Source: Ianthella basta
Taxonomy: Eukaryota; Porifera; Demospongiae; Verongiida; Ianthellidae
DNA: 64,000 bases
Assembly: GCA_964019415.1 (NCBI GenBank)
Contig: OZ025870.1
Coordinates: 3,191,908-3,255,907 of the forward strand
Direction of reading: 5' to 3'
In this document: in pieces, positions 33,401 through 44,973 of the stretch
Layout: every line of letters starts with the position of its first letter
Position numbering within the stretch: the stretch's first letter is position 1
The notes under the pieces: model-generated
What the model saw: only the letters and a program-made list of their open reading frames with translations
Told to the model about the DNA's origin: nothing
The model's database searches: none
Program-made: the position numbers and the translations under genes

Positions 33401-36400
33401 CACAATACTACACTATGCATGCACAAAGAAAACATACACTATTACATTGCTTGAAACTGAGCCTTATACTAGCCATGTCACTCCATTGAGTGTACAACAA
33501 ACAGAAACAAGCAAGCTACACAAAGTAGTACTCACTTACATACGACATTCAGACCATGAGTACAATGGTTGGCAGGACGTACATGAAACGGTGTGATGGT
33601 GATACATGACCAATATATATACAGCACATCAGTACTAGGACACACACAATACTATATACACCTTACACTAAGACAGCACATGCACATCCATATGTGAGCA
33701 GATTTGAAAAAGGGACCACTTGTCGCTATGTATAAAGTGTCACTATGGACGAAAACATGCAAACCGAGTGATGTTCTCAGTGAATTCGGATTTTTGTATC
33801 TTTCGTACCTGTGGTATCGTCCCAACACCCTGGCCAAGTTGCAGACCCATAGTCCTTTCCTGTGCTTCAAACCTGGAAGAATAGCTACGCCGTCGCCATG
33901 TTTACGGATATAACAATGGAAGCGTTACGGGCTGTTTTCTCATAATTGCACCGAGCGTATTTTCGTACTTTGAGCGAGTGATCTCGGGAATGGGAGCAGC
34001 TATTGAAGAGCAACATAGTGCAATAAAGAGCTCATCTACTGTGCTTCCACCCAATACCACTAACTCAAAATCAACAAATATCGACAAGTGGGCCCTTTTG
34101 TCAAATCCGCTCACATATATTGCCTGAAACCTAGCCATACACCTGCATGTCACTCCATTGGGTGTACAACACACATATACATAGAAACAAGTAGGCCACA
34201 CAAAGTAATACTCCATTACAAAGAACATCCCATGTACACGAGACACACAGAACATAGGCAACTCTGGTAGGTACAGTGTTAACATTATGTACACATCAAT
34301 GAATAAACTGACAGTGTGCATATTTGAATAAAGAATGACAATAAGTGAAATAACAAATTAGCACCTAATGGCATAGTGGTGTCAAGAATGTACTATTACC
34401 TCAGTATAGCTGAACGTATACAGCATGTTGCCCATAACAACAGATGCTGTATATACTGGACAACAATATAACAATAGCACAGATAGGGTCTCTTTACTAC
34501 TAGCTGACTATAAATCCCATTGCCATGGTACGGGTACCTAAACACTGCACCTATATATACATAAATCCAACAGAACTACAGCTAGTATATTGTATAGACA
34601 TTCAAATCCTATTCAAATCCCGTACAAATTAGTACGCACTCCATGGGATGCAAAAATGGTCCAGTGAGCTAGACGAAGCGTGCAGCACATCATGTATACT
34701 GTGTTCACACGACAGAAACTGTTTTGAAGCGAACCATTCCCAATCGTTTTGTACTGTGCTGGCAGTCATTAAGACCATCGTTCAAACACACGAACAGAAA
34801 CTAAGCCGACCCATTTCTGCCATGTAGGTGAAATGGTTGTCTTGCAGAGAGTGAGGCTACTTCTAAAGTGTTTTGGTCTTCGGGGCACACGGACATGCAT
34901 GCACGCGTTGCATACGTACGTCGATGTTGAGTTTCAGGTAATTAAACTGGTCCAAATATGTCAACAAGGCAAGGAGATGTAGTCCAAGCACCATTTGTCT
35001 GGTGTGGCTCGGTACCACTCAGCTATCGTTCAGACAACTAGAAATCAAACCAAATCAAACCGTGCCAGCACAGTTCTTAATACTATGAGAATGTGCTAAT
35101 AGTTACACTGCATGGCAGGCGGTATATCAATTCACTGATAACTAAGCTGAAAGAGGCAGGAGTGGGGGTAAAGTGCAGGGGTCAGCTAATCTCAGTGTTG
35201 TTGTATGCAGATGACGCAGTGATTCTTGCAGAGGATGAAAAATCTATGAAGCATGGGTTGAACACATTAGTAGAATGGTGTAATGAATGGTCAGTTGAAG
35301 TGAATGTGGAAAAATGCGGGGTAATGCATGTGAGAAGGACAGGTATGAAAAGGACGGAGGAGAAGTTTGATGTTGGAGGTGAAGAGATTGCAGTGGTGCA
35401 GGAGTACAAGTATCTTGGGTGTGTGATTGATGAGCACCTGCAAGGTACGAGAATGGTGGAGGAGAGAGGAAAGGCAGGAGCAAGAGCACTAAGTGACTGG
35501 CTCAGAAGGTGCAGGGCCACTGTGGGGGAAGTGAGAGGAGCTACCTTTGTGAGGCTGATGGAATCTCTCGTTGAGTCTGTGCTATTGTATGGGGCAGAGG
35601 TATGGGGTTGTGGAGCACAACTCGGGCCAGTTGAAAATGTGCAGATGCGGGCGGCAAGAATCTTTTTAGGGGTGGGGAGACTACACCCTTTGGTCTCCCT
35701 GCAATTTGAGATGAACATGCTACCAATGAAATGGGTGGCAATGAAGAGAAGTATTGAGTTCTGGGTACAGGTAATGAGGATGACTGATGGCAGGTTATTG
35801 AAAGTTGTGATGCTTGAAGCCTTGGAAGTAGGGTGTAAAGTACGGTGGGTGAAAGAGCTACAACAAAGTTTGGTGAGGTTCAAATGGAAGGGGTTAGATG
35901 CTGAGGCCGTGAGTGGGTTGACATTGAAAGAAGTAAAGCAGGTGTTGAAGGACATAGCATGGAGGGAAGTGAGAGAAGTATGGAGGGAAGCAGCTAGGGA
36001 ACGGCCAAAGCTGGAAGTGATTGGGAGTTTAATGGATGCTGAATGCAAGGCGCGGTGTGTGGAGATAGAGTGTAAGATGCAAAGGAGGATGATGGTGAAA
36101 CTACGAGGGGGAACAGCAGAATTAAGGGTAGAAACTGGCAGATGGTGTGGGTTAAGTAGGGGCGAACGACTTTGTAAGAACTGTGACAGTGGTGAAGTGG
36201 AAGATGTCAAGCACTTTGTGTGCCGGTGTGTATTTGTGGCAGAAGAGAGGAGAGAAATGGCAAGGCTGATGAATGAGATAGTGGTGGGATGGGAGAGCAT
36301 GAAGGATGATGACAGGGTGATATGGGTACTGGAGGAGGCATGCAAAGATGGAAGAGTGCGGAAGGCGCTGCAGAGGATGTGGCAGAAAAGGACAAGCTGC

Positions 36401-39400
36401 CCTTAAAGAACTATGCCCATTGTGATTCTTTTGACACTGTTACATTTAATTATATTATAGTGCTGCATGGGGCTGACACCCTAGTGTTTGTATTATACAA
36501 CACGGTGCACTTAAATAATAATATATCATATCATATCATATACAACAATGTTGGTCATTAGCTATGTAGGCGCATATGTGTGCGCAGAGAGCAACTACGC
36601 AAACGGGATTGAAATCCGCCTACCCAATGCGTGCCTGTATGTATATTAATGTGCCGGCTAAGAAATGAACGCCATTTCCATCAAGGTATGGATCCTCTTG
36701 AACTACAGAGAAGTGGTTCACTACTCTACGCCAACTACGTCCACCCTCACCCGTCCTACTACCACCAGACGCCGAGGGCTCGCACTGCCAGAGTAGAATG
36801 CTAGACTCGGCATCTCTCAATTACATCCCGCCATTGAGCGCGATTTAGTCGTTCTCGGACAGAGTATAAGCCGCATATTGGCCTTTTCGCTGTCTTCACG
36901 CCATATCTCCAGTCTCGTCCAGACCCACTGAGTCCCCGCCGTTCCGCCATTTTGGAGGACGCTCCTCCCCAAAATGGCTGAACGGCGGATAGGGGTGGGT
37001 CAGGGGGGGTCGGTCAAGGTCACGTGTGTCCGCAAAATGGCCGACGCGGCTGCTCTTTACTGTGTATTTTACCTATACTAGCAAAGTGCAGACATATTTC
37101 GAGAAACACGTCGCATCGCTTGTTTCTTTGCTTCTGAGCACACAGTTGGACAAGGGCTATCAGAAAATGGACCCTTCCCCGCCCTTCCCCAACATCTAGG
37201 TAGGTTTTACGAGCATTTTCCAACACCGGTGTACGAGTGTTCGCTGCTGCTGGCTACGAGGCAGATGAAGCCTAATCTGGAGTACTGAGCAAGTGCTCCT
37301 GTGTAAGTGACTCCTTAGAAGCTGGTAGCGAGTCTTCATTGATCACTTCAGGACTGCAAGACTGATAGGTTGACTACTTCTGCAATGGGAGTGCAATCGG
37401 CAACCACGTCCTTACAATCGTCTTGGTTCTGTACACGATTTGTCACATTCGATAGCAGGGATGCTAGAAATGGCTTAAGCGTGCTGGCAATCCTTAGGAA
37501 ACGCTGCGATAACTTGCAAAACTAAATCGTGAAAGCGGTCAGACAGTTAAGCCCAATCCACCGTATGGCTCCTTGGCTACGTACGTACGGGTCATACCAG
37601 GGGCGCGAATGCAGTACAAGGCCTTGCCGTGGCTCAGGGTATGCACATTCGGCCTTGGAGCACAGTCAGCTAACATATAGATACGCGATTGGAATGTCAG
37701 GAATGCAATTATTGAGGTGCTGGTATTGCGCAATCCCAGGACCTTGTCCGACCCCCCCTGGGGGTGGGTACGGGACTACCATATCTCTCGACCGCAGTCC
37801 TTTCGAGACAATCGCCTTTTTACAACTTCCTACTTTGTCGTTCTGAATCCACTGGTATCGCTCATAAGGCGCCTCGTAGCCTGCAGTGCTAGATTGGGCG
37901 CGGACACACACACACACACACAGACCAAGTACCCTCGCTGCGCTACGCACAGAGGGTTAATTAGTATACGCACTTCATGGAATGCAAAAACGGTCCAGCG
38001 AGCTAGACAAAGTGTGCAGCTAATCCCATATAGTGCGTTCACACGACAGAAACTGTTTTGAAGCAAACCATTCACAATCGTTTCATATCATGCTGGTAGT
38101 CATCAAGACCATCGTTCAAATGCACAAACAGAAACCAAGCTGACCCGTTTCTGCCACGTAGGTGAAATGGCTGCTTTGCAGAGAGTGAGGCTACTTCTAG
38201 AGCGTCTGCGTTTTTCAGGGTGCACAGACATGCATGCATGTATTGCATACATCGTTCTTGAGTTTCAGGTAATCAGACTGGTCCAAATCGTGTCAGCAAG
38301 GCAAGGAGATGTAGTCTAAGCACCATTTGTCTGGCGTGGTTCGGCTATCATTCACACAACAACTGGAAATCAAACCGAATCAAACCATGCCAGCACAATT
38401 CTTATTACCATGAAAATGTGCTAATAGTTACACTGCATGGCAGGCAATTTGCCGGCATACAAAAAGGGTCTAGTGAGCTAGACTACGTGTGCTTCAAATA
38501 CCATAGATGCACTAACGGACAATTCGAACAGGTGAAGGTAAATGTGCATCAAAATCCCAGACAAGCCTCAATGGGCAATCCACAGGGCATCAAGACGGTT
38601 CTATGCAATCATGCATAATGCCAATTACTGTACTCTACCATGTGCTTTTCACTCCAATCTAGTGACCTTCAATTCTTGATGGTCATTTTGCAAGGTAGGA
38701 TTAAAGGCCGGTGACAAAGGAATACAACGAGAAGGCTCATGTATGCTGGACAGATCTTCATGTGGGATCTAGCATTGGTTTCCATGGAGCGCCATGGACA
38801 TTGACAAGAGGAGAGAAGGGAGATGAATTTGATAGGGTCGAGAACAGTTTTGAATCTAAATAATACTTAAATTGTAACCACTCAGCGTCCTGAAGTGTCC
38901 TTAATATAATAAACGTAACACACAAAACTTTGTTACCTAATTTCTCCTTCAGTTTTGGACAAATGATCATAAAACATGGTAGGAATATGAAGAGGCGTAG
39001 TGAGAGTAACATGGTTGAGCCAAAATTTGGTTTAAAGTCGTTCTGTCCAAGCTCTTGCCACTTTTATGGTCAACGCCATATCTAAGAGATAGGGAAAAAT
39101 TGTGTTTTGTTGTCCACAAACTCCTCCTTCCATTTTCTGCCAATCTTCGCCAAACTTGGAAGAGTATATCATGGCAATCCAGGGGGTGGCCTAAGGTGGT
39201 TAGCACGCCTTCGCCACTGGACTCCTTTAGACGAAATGGATTAACATAAGTATATTGTGTATGCACAGAGTTTTACGTAGCGAGTCTACAGAATGCTCCC
39301 AATTAAATGAACAGCTTTGATTGGTTCAATGCTCAAATTACAAACAGTAGACTGTGAACCCACCCGAAGGACAGGTATTCAGCTAGTATCTGTAAGGCGA

Positions 39401-40393
39401 ATAAGGCCACAATACGTATGTGGCATATAAATTCGGAAACAGCAACACATTACAACTCCCATTAAATTGCCTCCCACACCCTCCACCACACCTTGAAAGA
39501 GTTCTAAACACAGTACTGAATCAGGTAACAGACAATTGTCAATATCTCCTCTCACCTGTCACAGGTACATAGACTACTCCTGATCCCCCTTCTCCTTGTC
39601 CTTGGCCCCCTTCGGTAAGCTGAAGGGACACATCACTGCCTCCTTCCATATGGTACTCAATGGCCTTCAGACACCCAGATTGATCTACAAATGAATAAGT
39701 AGTTATACTATATCATAGTATAATATAAACAGGAAAATGAAAGTATGTACACTAGAGTTATACTGCTGATGAAGGCCTTCGTGGCTGAAACGCCCAGAGA
39801 TAACCTTGCATTGATGCTACATCCAGTCATTCGACAGAAGCCTATTTTGTGTTCATCATAGTACGTAGCAATGAGTCTCTATGACACTATGGAAATACGT
39901 ACGTGGCATGAACAAAGCAGCTGATCCATCATCAATACATGCACGTCTGTTACAATTATAAGCCATACACAAGTGTACACACCAGGTCAAAGTGTATTAG
40001 AACATGGTTAAGTGCTCTATAATAACATTCCCACCACATAAACAAACACTAACACACTGAAATGCCTGCTGATACCTCCATACCATTTGCTCTGTGATAT
40101 TCTTCAAATTGGCGAGCAGATTCTTCAATTTTGTCTGCCCACACTTCATTTCCGCTGTCCTTGAGCATCTTCAGGAATATATCAAACTCCTTGTTACCTT
40201 TTCCTCGCAAGATGCCAATGATCCTGCCAACCCGTTCAGAGCCTCCCTGCACTTCTTCAACATGCATCCTCTCCAGTTCAGTCATGAACCCTCCTGCAGG
40301 CCTTTCCAGGCGACCAACAAGGTCCGTCATACCCAGATTCACCTTCAAGTCATTCTCCAAGCTGACCAGAGCATACTTCTTCCAGCTGTCCAT
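26711..40393 (-). CDS. CARD / helix-strand module / coiled-coil / ankyrin protein, copy B (14 coding exons, 3' incomplete)
   Basis: Coding exons in transcript order: 40393-40084, 39684-39556, 33270-32366, 32191-32147, 31866-31806, 31678-31605, 31488-31255, 31182-31003, 30132-30022, 29748-29647, 29536-29342, 27458-27421, 27309-27096 and 26914-26711. They join into 934 open codons. Every intron phase equals that of copy A, and most exon lengths are equal or differ by whole codons. Residues: CARD 1-103, module 147-448, coiled coil 509-586, Pro-rich segment 587-646, four ankyrin repeats 647-782, C-terminus 783-934. An in-frame TAG just upstream fixes the start at 40393. Intron 3 is swollen to about 6.3 kb by a MITE, a LINE and 490-bp repeats; its splice sites remain good. 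Proposed role as for copy A. Confidence 0.8.
27003..27096. repeat. (CA)n microsatellite forming the 5' splice site of intron 14, copy B
   Basis: On the minus strand exon 14 ends ...AGACAG and the intron starts GTGTGTGTG, so the donor is part of the tract. Copy A has the tract a few bases further in. Confidence 0.85.
28800..29110. repeat. Two tandem copies of an about 170-bp repeat in intron 12 of copy B
   Basis: GCAGCTAGGTGAACGGCACC (about 28862) and GCAGCTAGGTGAATGGCACC (about 29038) head similar blocks that end in a TGGCATGG segment. No coding capacity. Confidence 0.5.
29342..30132 (-). CDS. Copy B exons 10-12: four ankyrin repeats
   Basis: Exons 30132-30022, 29748-29647 and 29536-29342, with exon lengths identical to copy A. 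Signatures are TMLQAASVGSQPVVQRLV, TPLLIAAEKGFIELVRKL, NALHLAAYRGHLPVLQYL and ENCLDIAHRLERKDITEFL. Confidence 0.85.
31003..31488 (-). CDS. Copy B exons 8-9: coiled coil and proline-rich segment
   Basis: 31488-31255 reads VKEEEEAKHQAEDIVTELL and continues with a heptad pattern. 31182-31003 has a longer Pro-rich stretch (HPPPPPPEP) than copy A but is shorter overall (60 codons against 72). Splice sites: acceptor CTAAAG, donors GTGAGG and GTTAGT. Confidence 0.7.
32366..33270 (-). CDS. Copy B exon 4: helix-strand module
   Basis: 905 nt like copy A. Begins VLKRKRSRSS. The strand half keeps VRILSQTFGIPADNI, STTVTFCIPNGFTY and VIEVAISGFTF. Many substitutions relative to copy A lie in the helical linker (for example KKKESENKDEG), while the strand motifs are conserved. 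This suggests constraint. Confidence 0.75.
33300..34230. repeat. Tandemly duplicated intron text interrupted by a MITE
   Basis: GACATGCAGACCATGAATAC (33303) and GACATTCAGACCATGAGTAC (33545) begin related blocks; copy A has one such block (8275). CACTCCATTG...TACAACA...ACACAAAGTA recurs at about 33480 and 34150. The block was amplified only in copy B. Confidence 0.45.
33693..34121. mobile_element. MITE with 40-bp inverted ends, intron 3 of copy B
   Basis: 33693-33731 (ATATGTGAGCAGATTTGAAA then AAGGGACCACTTGTCG) is repeated inverted at 34079-34121 with few mismatches. No transposase. Absent from copy A. Confidence 0.6.
34630..35121 (+). repeat. 490-bp direct repeat, first copy
   Basis: ACGCACTCCATGGGATGCAA to CTGCATGGCAGGC. 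It matches 37963-38450 along its whole length in the same orientation. The LINE fragment starts immediately at its 3' end. Confidence 0.7.
35121..36545 (+). mobile_element. 5'-truncated LINE, same family as 18840-23645
   Basis: Begins inside RT motif B (YINSLITKLKEAG) and runs through LLYADDAVIL to the 3' end and AT-rich tail. The 35093-36406 frame is open (437 codons) to ...RMWQKRTSCP, and keeps the C-terminal zinc Cys (LCKNCDSGE, HFVCRC) that the longer copy lost. Truncation removes the endonuclease and most of RT, so it cannot move by itself. It lies in intron 3 of copy B on the opposite strand. Confidence 0.85.
37963..38450 (+). repeat. 490-bp direct repeat, second copy
   Basis: Matches 34630-35121 with scattered substitutions and small indels (for example CGTTCACACGACAGAAACTG in both). 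The 1.4 kb between 36546 and 37962 has no recognised gene; it holds a palindrome at 36939-36985 around CCATTTTGGAGG / CCCCAAAATGG. Confidence 0.7.
39755..39825 (+). ncRNA. Hammerhead-like motif, intron 2 of copy B
   Basis: CUGAUGA at about 39772 is followed by GGCC-UUCGU-GGCU (stem II with loop) and GAAAC. GTTAT upstream and ATAAC downstream can pair as helix I. This is the hammerhead core order seen in Penelope-like retroelements. Helix III is not obvious. Copy A lacks this insertion. Confidence 0.45.
40084..40393 (-). CDS. Copy B exon 2: CARD
   Basis: Same length (310 nt) as copy A. Only scattered substitutions, with the RIIGILRGKGNKEFDIFLKM core kept. Acceptor TTTCAG at 40410-40412, donor GTATGG. 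Confidence 0.75.
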
Positions 40394-40559
40394 TGGAGAC
40401 TAGAAGTCGCTGAAACAAAGCAAAACAAATGACATAAAGTGGGACAGCTCTTCAGCAAAGAAACAAGTTGCATTGTTATTTAACATCAATAACATATACC
40501 ATGCTACTCACTATGCACCATAGGCTACAGTAATACTTAAAGTATGTACACATCAGTGC

Positions 40560-40735
40560 TGTATTATAGAAATTTCTTCAAGGGGGGGGCAAGAAATACG
40601 TAAGGGGACACAAGCATAGCTGGATGCAAAGACTGGATACATTTTCGAAGGGGGAGTGAGAATATAGCAAGGGGGGGGGGGGCAAGTGCCCCCCCCCCCC
40701 CCCTCAAATGCGCCCCTGCACATACAAAAATCTTG
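40560..40735. mobile_element. Candidate MITE with facing G and C runs
   Basis: Contains two G runs (about 40578 and 40668-40681) and a C run (40687-40702) that can fold into a GC hairpin. It ends GCGCCCCTGC, an end type common among small DNA elements. Lies in intron 1 of copy B; copy A lacks it. Confidence 0.35.
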
Positions 40736-41372
40736 GGGAATTTCATCACTACTTTTACCAGGGTAGTTCTGTCACATTTTCTGTAAGTACTCCCTGAGAA
40801 AGAGAGTGATCACTCTCACATAAGACTAGAGTGGGCACTAGGTAGGCTGTCTATAGGCAGTGTCTTGTTCAATCCGCTGTGTTCAAATGCAGGTGTGACA
40901 GAACAGCATCAAGACTGTTTATACATGATGGAATTTACCCTAGTGACAGACATACCCCAGATAGCTAGCTCCACACACTTACACACTTACAGATCACACT
41001 TACACACTATTGAAAATGCATGCTAGCTATATAAGATGATAGGTAGTCCTCTAATACTTTAGAGTTACAAATGTCTTGGACAGCAAGACATAGAGCTAAA
41101 TTGATTCGGCGCTATGAATAAACAACTATGAACCACTTCTACGTAGGTCACACACGCACACATCGTGCTGATGCTGAATGTAGCAAGCTTACGTGTGTGC
41201 CATTAAAGTGATATAAACGTACATTACTTGCTGATATAATTTATAATGTGACAAACAAACTCGACTGCATGTACTGTGAGGGAGAGCCCTAGCTGCCCAA
41301 CTGTAGCTAGCTACTGCTCAACAAATTCACAACTTCTCCACACACCTAAACTAGCTACAGTACAGCACTCAC

Positions 41373-41530
41373 CTGTCCCGGGTTTTCTAGGCGCAATGTG
41401 CGATGTGAATGTTTGAGAGACAAGCTTGAGAAGCGATAAAACGGATTTCCAACCTAGTGAGGAACCAGGCCTGTATCCAGATCCGTTTTCGGCCTTACCG
41501 CCATTTTGGGGGCGGAGAGGCGGACACTGA
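41373..41530 (-). promoter_or_regulatory. 5' leader exon of copy B with upstream ORF and YY1-like box
   Basis: Contains CCAAAATGGCGGTAAGG, a strong YY1-type motif (AAnATGGCGG). Its ATG (41504) opens a 16-codon ORF (MAVRPKTDLDTGLVPH) ending at 41454. The exon ends at donor GTGAG (intron from 41372). The 5' limit is estimated from the end of similarity with copy A. Confidence 0.5.
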
Positions 41531-42181
41531 GTAGAGCGACCACCTCGGCGACCACAGAAATGTGCTATATAGACTCTATGCAGTGGACTCTATGTATGAT
41601 GGAAAAAAGCAAATGGCCGCCGGAGACAGGAAAGCTCGAAATTGGAATTGGCTAGCTGCGATTGGCTACTCAGCTCAAGCTGAAGATATAGCATGGCTAT
41701 CTAGCTACGTGTGAAGCTGGTTAGTAACTGATTTGTTCTTTGTAAGTAGGGGCTTGACTGACAGTCGAGACTTAGGTGCGTAAGTCAACTGTTGCACGTG
41801 GTGGAGAGCATGAGGGCGCCTTAAATGCGACAAGGGAGGGTTATTACAGATACACCGGGAGGAGCCGCATTACTGAGTTGCTGGCGTGTCTCCTCACAGC
41901 CCTCCTACACGAACGGCTAGTCCCTGCTAAGTACATGTCCACAGCTCCACCATCAAGACCATGGAGAGGAATTGTGTAAGTATACATGTAACAGTGCATG
42001 AGATGGTATCTACTGTGTTGCAATTGGCCTGATTATAATCAATTTTCCCTCTAGATCTTGTGCATGGATAATTCTAACCGTATGCACATCACATAGCTAA
42101 GCTTACCCTTTAGAGACCCTTTCATGATCATGTCGAGTGCATTACTGCCTGTGTAGCTACTAAGAGCCCTCTCATGAGCTG

Positions 42182-42183
<2 letters not shown>

Positions 42184-42261
<78 letters not shown>

Positions 42262-42262
42262 A
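42184..42262. repeat. (GT)n microsatellite
   Basis: About 78 bp of GT upstream of the copy B ALDH remnant, matching the position of 11157-11242. Confidence 0.9.
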
Positions 42263-42513
42263 TGTATATACCGCATGTACATGCATATGTGCATAATTTT
42301 GTGTGCACATATGGGACTGTGTTGCAGATAGCTGTCAGACTTACATATTTATCTCATACTAACATACTGTGTCTGTCTGTCCACGGTGTACATACAAGCC
42401 TGAGTGATAACTGGTTTCATCACTGCTGCTACTGTATTTATTTCTTCCCTCAGCATCCATTCCTGTCTGCTCTCCTCCTCCCTTCCCCTCCCCTCCCCTT
42501 CCCTATCCTTCAG

Positions 42514-43071
42514 AGAGAAGCCCTTTGCTCTGTACCTGTTCACTGAAAGTGCAGATAACAAGAAACATGTCTCCACATTCACCTCATCTGGAGCACTTGT
42601 TGTCAACGACACTGTTCTGCATGTTGGAGGTGAGTAGCATGGTCAGTACTATGTAGTGAGTACCAATTGTTAGCCACTGTGAGGCAGAGTGTGAGTGAAC
42701 AGCATAGCAGCTGTAGGTGTAAAGTGTAATGGGGATGATTTGTCATGACAAAAAGAAGTCTGCAATCTTAATAGCTTTCCACTATCTATTTTTCTCCTCC
42801 TCCTCGGATCCTGCCATTCTCCTCATCTTTCTTTCCTTTCCTCCTCCCCCTCTCTCTTGTCCTTCCTCCTCCCCTCCTTCTCTTTCCTCTTCATTCTCCT
42901 CTTCCTTCCCTTCATGTCTCCCCCTCTTCCTTCCCTGCAGTGAACACCCTTCCCTTTGGAGGTGTCAGTCACAGTGGCACTGGCTGTTACCATGGCAAAC
43001 ACTCATTTGATGCCTTATCTCACAGAAAGGCTTGTCTGGAGACAAAGACTGCTTTACCTATCTCCACATAA
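42514..43071 (+). pseudogene. ALDH3-like aldehyde dehydrogenase 3' remnant, copy B
   Basis: Exon c (42514-42629) reads EKPFALYLFTESADNKKHVS and ends SSGALVVNDTVLHVG. Exon d (42941-43071) reads [20 protein letters not shown], then [14 protein letters not shown], and stops at TAA. Both are in frame with good splice sites (phase 2 and phase 1), but the upstream exons, including the nucleotide-binding and catalytic Cys parts, are missing. A polypyrimidine tract (42780-42930) precedes exon d. Probably a dead 3' fragment. Confidence 0.8.
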
Positions 43072-44077
43072 TTATATGTATGTAGTTCTTCAAAGTGTAG
43101 CCTAGCTTGAGGAGAACACTGGACTGCGCTGCATGCAGTGTATAATACATAGCTAATCATCACGTGCACTGTGCACAATCCCATACTTATTGTATGTACG
43201 GTACTTTGTACAAAAAAGTATCCGTTATATATACGCCCGTTCTACATCCGTACCCATACCCGTACTACTCCCGTAACCGTATATATCGAAATACACTTGT
43301 TCCCTTAGCCGTACATAAAGTATACAGTATGGAACCCATCATGATCATGCATATTGGGGATTATTATACAGTACTAGTAAATTAAAAGTTTATTGTTCTT
43401 GTACGTATTTATAATTACCTTTGATTTCGTAATTCTTTGCTAAATTTGAGCTAAAGATTATATTTAATAATGGAAATGTAAATTGAATGTACAATGAAAA
43501 ATTATTTTATTATAATTATGGAATGCAAGCATGGGATTGTTTGAAAGGTTTATTGATTATTGATTGTTTTAAAGAATTATTGATCACATGCATGCGCGTG
43601 CATGGCAGTTGCAGATTAGAATTAGAATTCCTTCCACTTGCAATTATTAGGCCACCTACAATTTTTAGCTTTAAAATTAATTTAAAATTATTCAGACTTA
43701 TTATGCATATGCACATGTCACATTGTCACATTATTATTATACACACTATCACACATTCATGCATTAATGTTGGAGGCATCTGAGCTCTTATATATATATA
43801 TAATTAATTGAAATAAGAGGCCACAAAATCATACAATTGTCATGCATTTGCGAGTTCAGAGTACCAAGAGTAGTATAGAGTAGAAATAGAAAAGGCATGA
43901 AGATTAACGCCACCAGGGATGCATGATGCTCCTGTAAATGACTAAATAACACAATTACTTGCTTTACAGTATAACTATAATAATAAAATTTAAAGAGTAA
44001 CAAAATTGGTAGTTTTAGTGTATAGTTTCGTATACTGCTAATGTGTGGCATTGTAATATTATGCATGTGTACTACAC
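43072..44077. other. Spacer between ALDH remnant and gene D
   Basis: AT-rich, no gene seen. Similarity between the two duplicated units ends near 43140 (12345 in copy A). The 3' untranslated region of gene D is expected at the right edge; AATAAA occurs on the minus strand near 43502. Confidence 0.4.
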
Positions 44078-44973
44078 TTAGTAAGCAGGAATGCGCCAGG
44101 GTTTTCTGGCCATTTTTCGTGCAGGTTCAGTTTCATACAATATCCCATCAGCAATTATCTCCAGCAGCTTATGAATAGGAGGTTTTACACGTTGCAAGTA
44201 TGCCTCATCATGGGTAATGGCAACAATCCTATTAAGATCCAAGAACAATGTAACAGCCGTCAAATAGGTGCGGTCATACTCCTCCTTATGTAAGAACTTA
44301 CGGACCACTTTTTCTGCCCTCTGGATATCTGCTTCGCTGTGGGTACCAAAACCATACCGTTGCCACTTTCTAACTAACTCTGTAACATTTGAAAAGCATG
44401 TTTCCAATTCTTCGGCATGAATCCCATTCTGTTTCATAAATGTATGCATTTCCCACTCATTTGGAAAACTGGATTGCAGTTCTTGCCAGTGTCTTTCATA
44501 CTCTGTAATAAGCTTCAAAAGCTGCTCACACCTATCCCTGTCACGGTGAATCCATTCATTAGCTTCATTTAACACTGCATTCTCATTTGATTTTTTCTGC
44601 ATGTACTGCAGTCCGGCTGCCATCCCTCCAGCCACTCCAGCTGCTCCAACCACTCCGGCTGCTCCAGCCATTCCAACTGCTCCAGCCATTCCAACTGCTG
44701 CTACAAGCCCAGCTGGCAATGGCCACCAGAAAATTTTATCCAATTCCTTTGCAGATTTATGCAGTTGTAGATGCCCTTTCTGGCGCTGAGACCCCATTTC
44801 AACACTATTTGCAACTATCTGATCAACCGTGCCACAGAACTTATTGAATGCTATACGACGTTTTCTATTCACTTGCCGCAGCAAATCTTCAAGCAAGTCA
44901 GAAGCTGCTCTTTTAAGCAGATCATAGCGAATCTTTAGTTCAGTTGTTTCTTCCCTTTGCTTTCTCTGTAGGT
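44078..44973 (-). CDS. Gene D C-terminal exon: Gly/Ala-rich hydrophobic segment flanked by helices
   Basis: 297 residues and stop. A helical region (DLLKRAASDLLEDLLRQV) is followed by a strongly hydrophobic stretch of about 40 residues with Gly at nearly every third position (PAGLVAAVGMAGAVGMAGAA and onward, GVVGAAGVAGGMAAG). Long charged helices come next (LLKLITEYERHWQELQ, VRKWQRYGF, LLEIIADGILY), then a basic end ARKMARKPWRIPAY. Internal repeats of the GMAGAV unit show in the DNA as 9- and 18-bp repeats near 44628-44700. The layout resembles helical proteins that insert a hydrophobic hairpin into membranes, but no family is assigned. Confidence 0.75.

Noticed and set aside
35182-36345. 387-codon minus-strand ORF
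   Set aside because: Antisense shadow of the truncated LINE.
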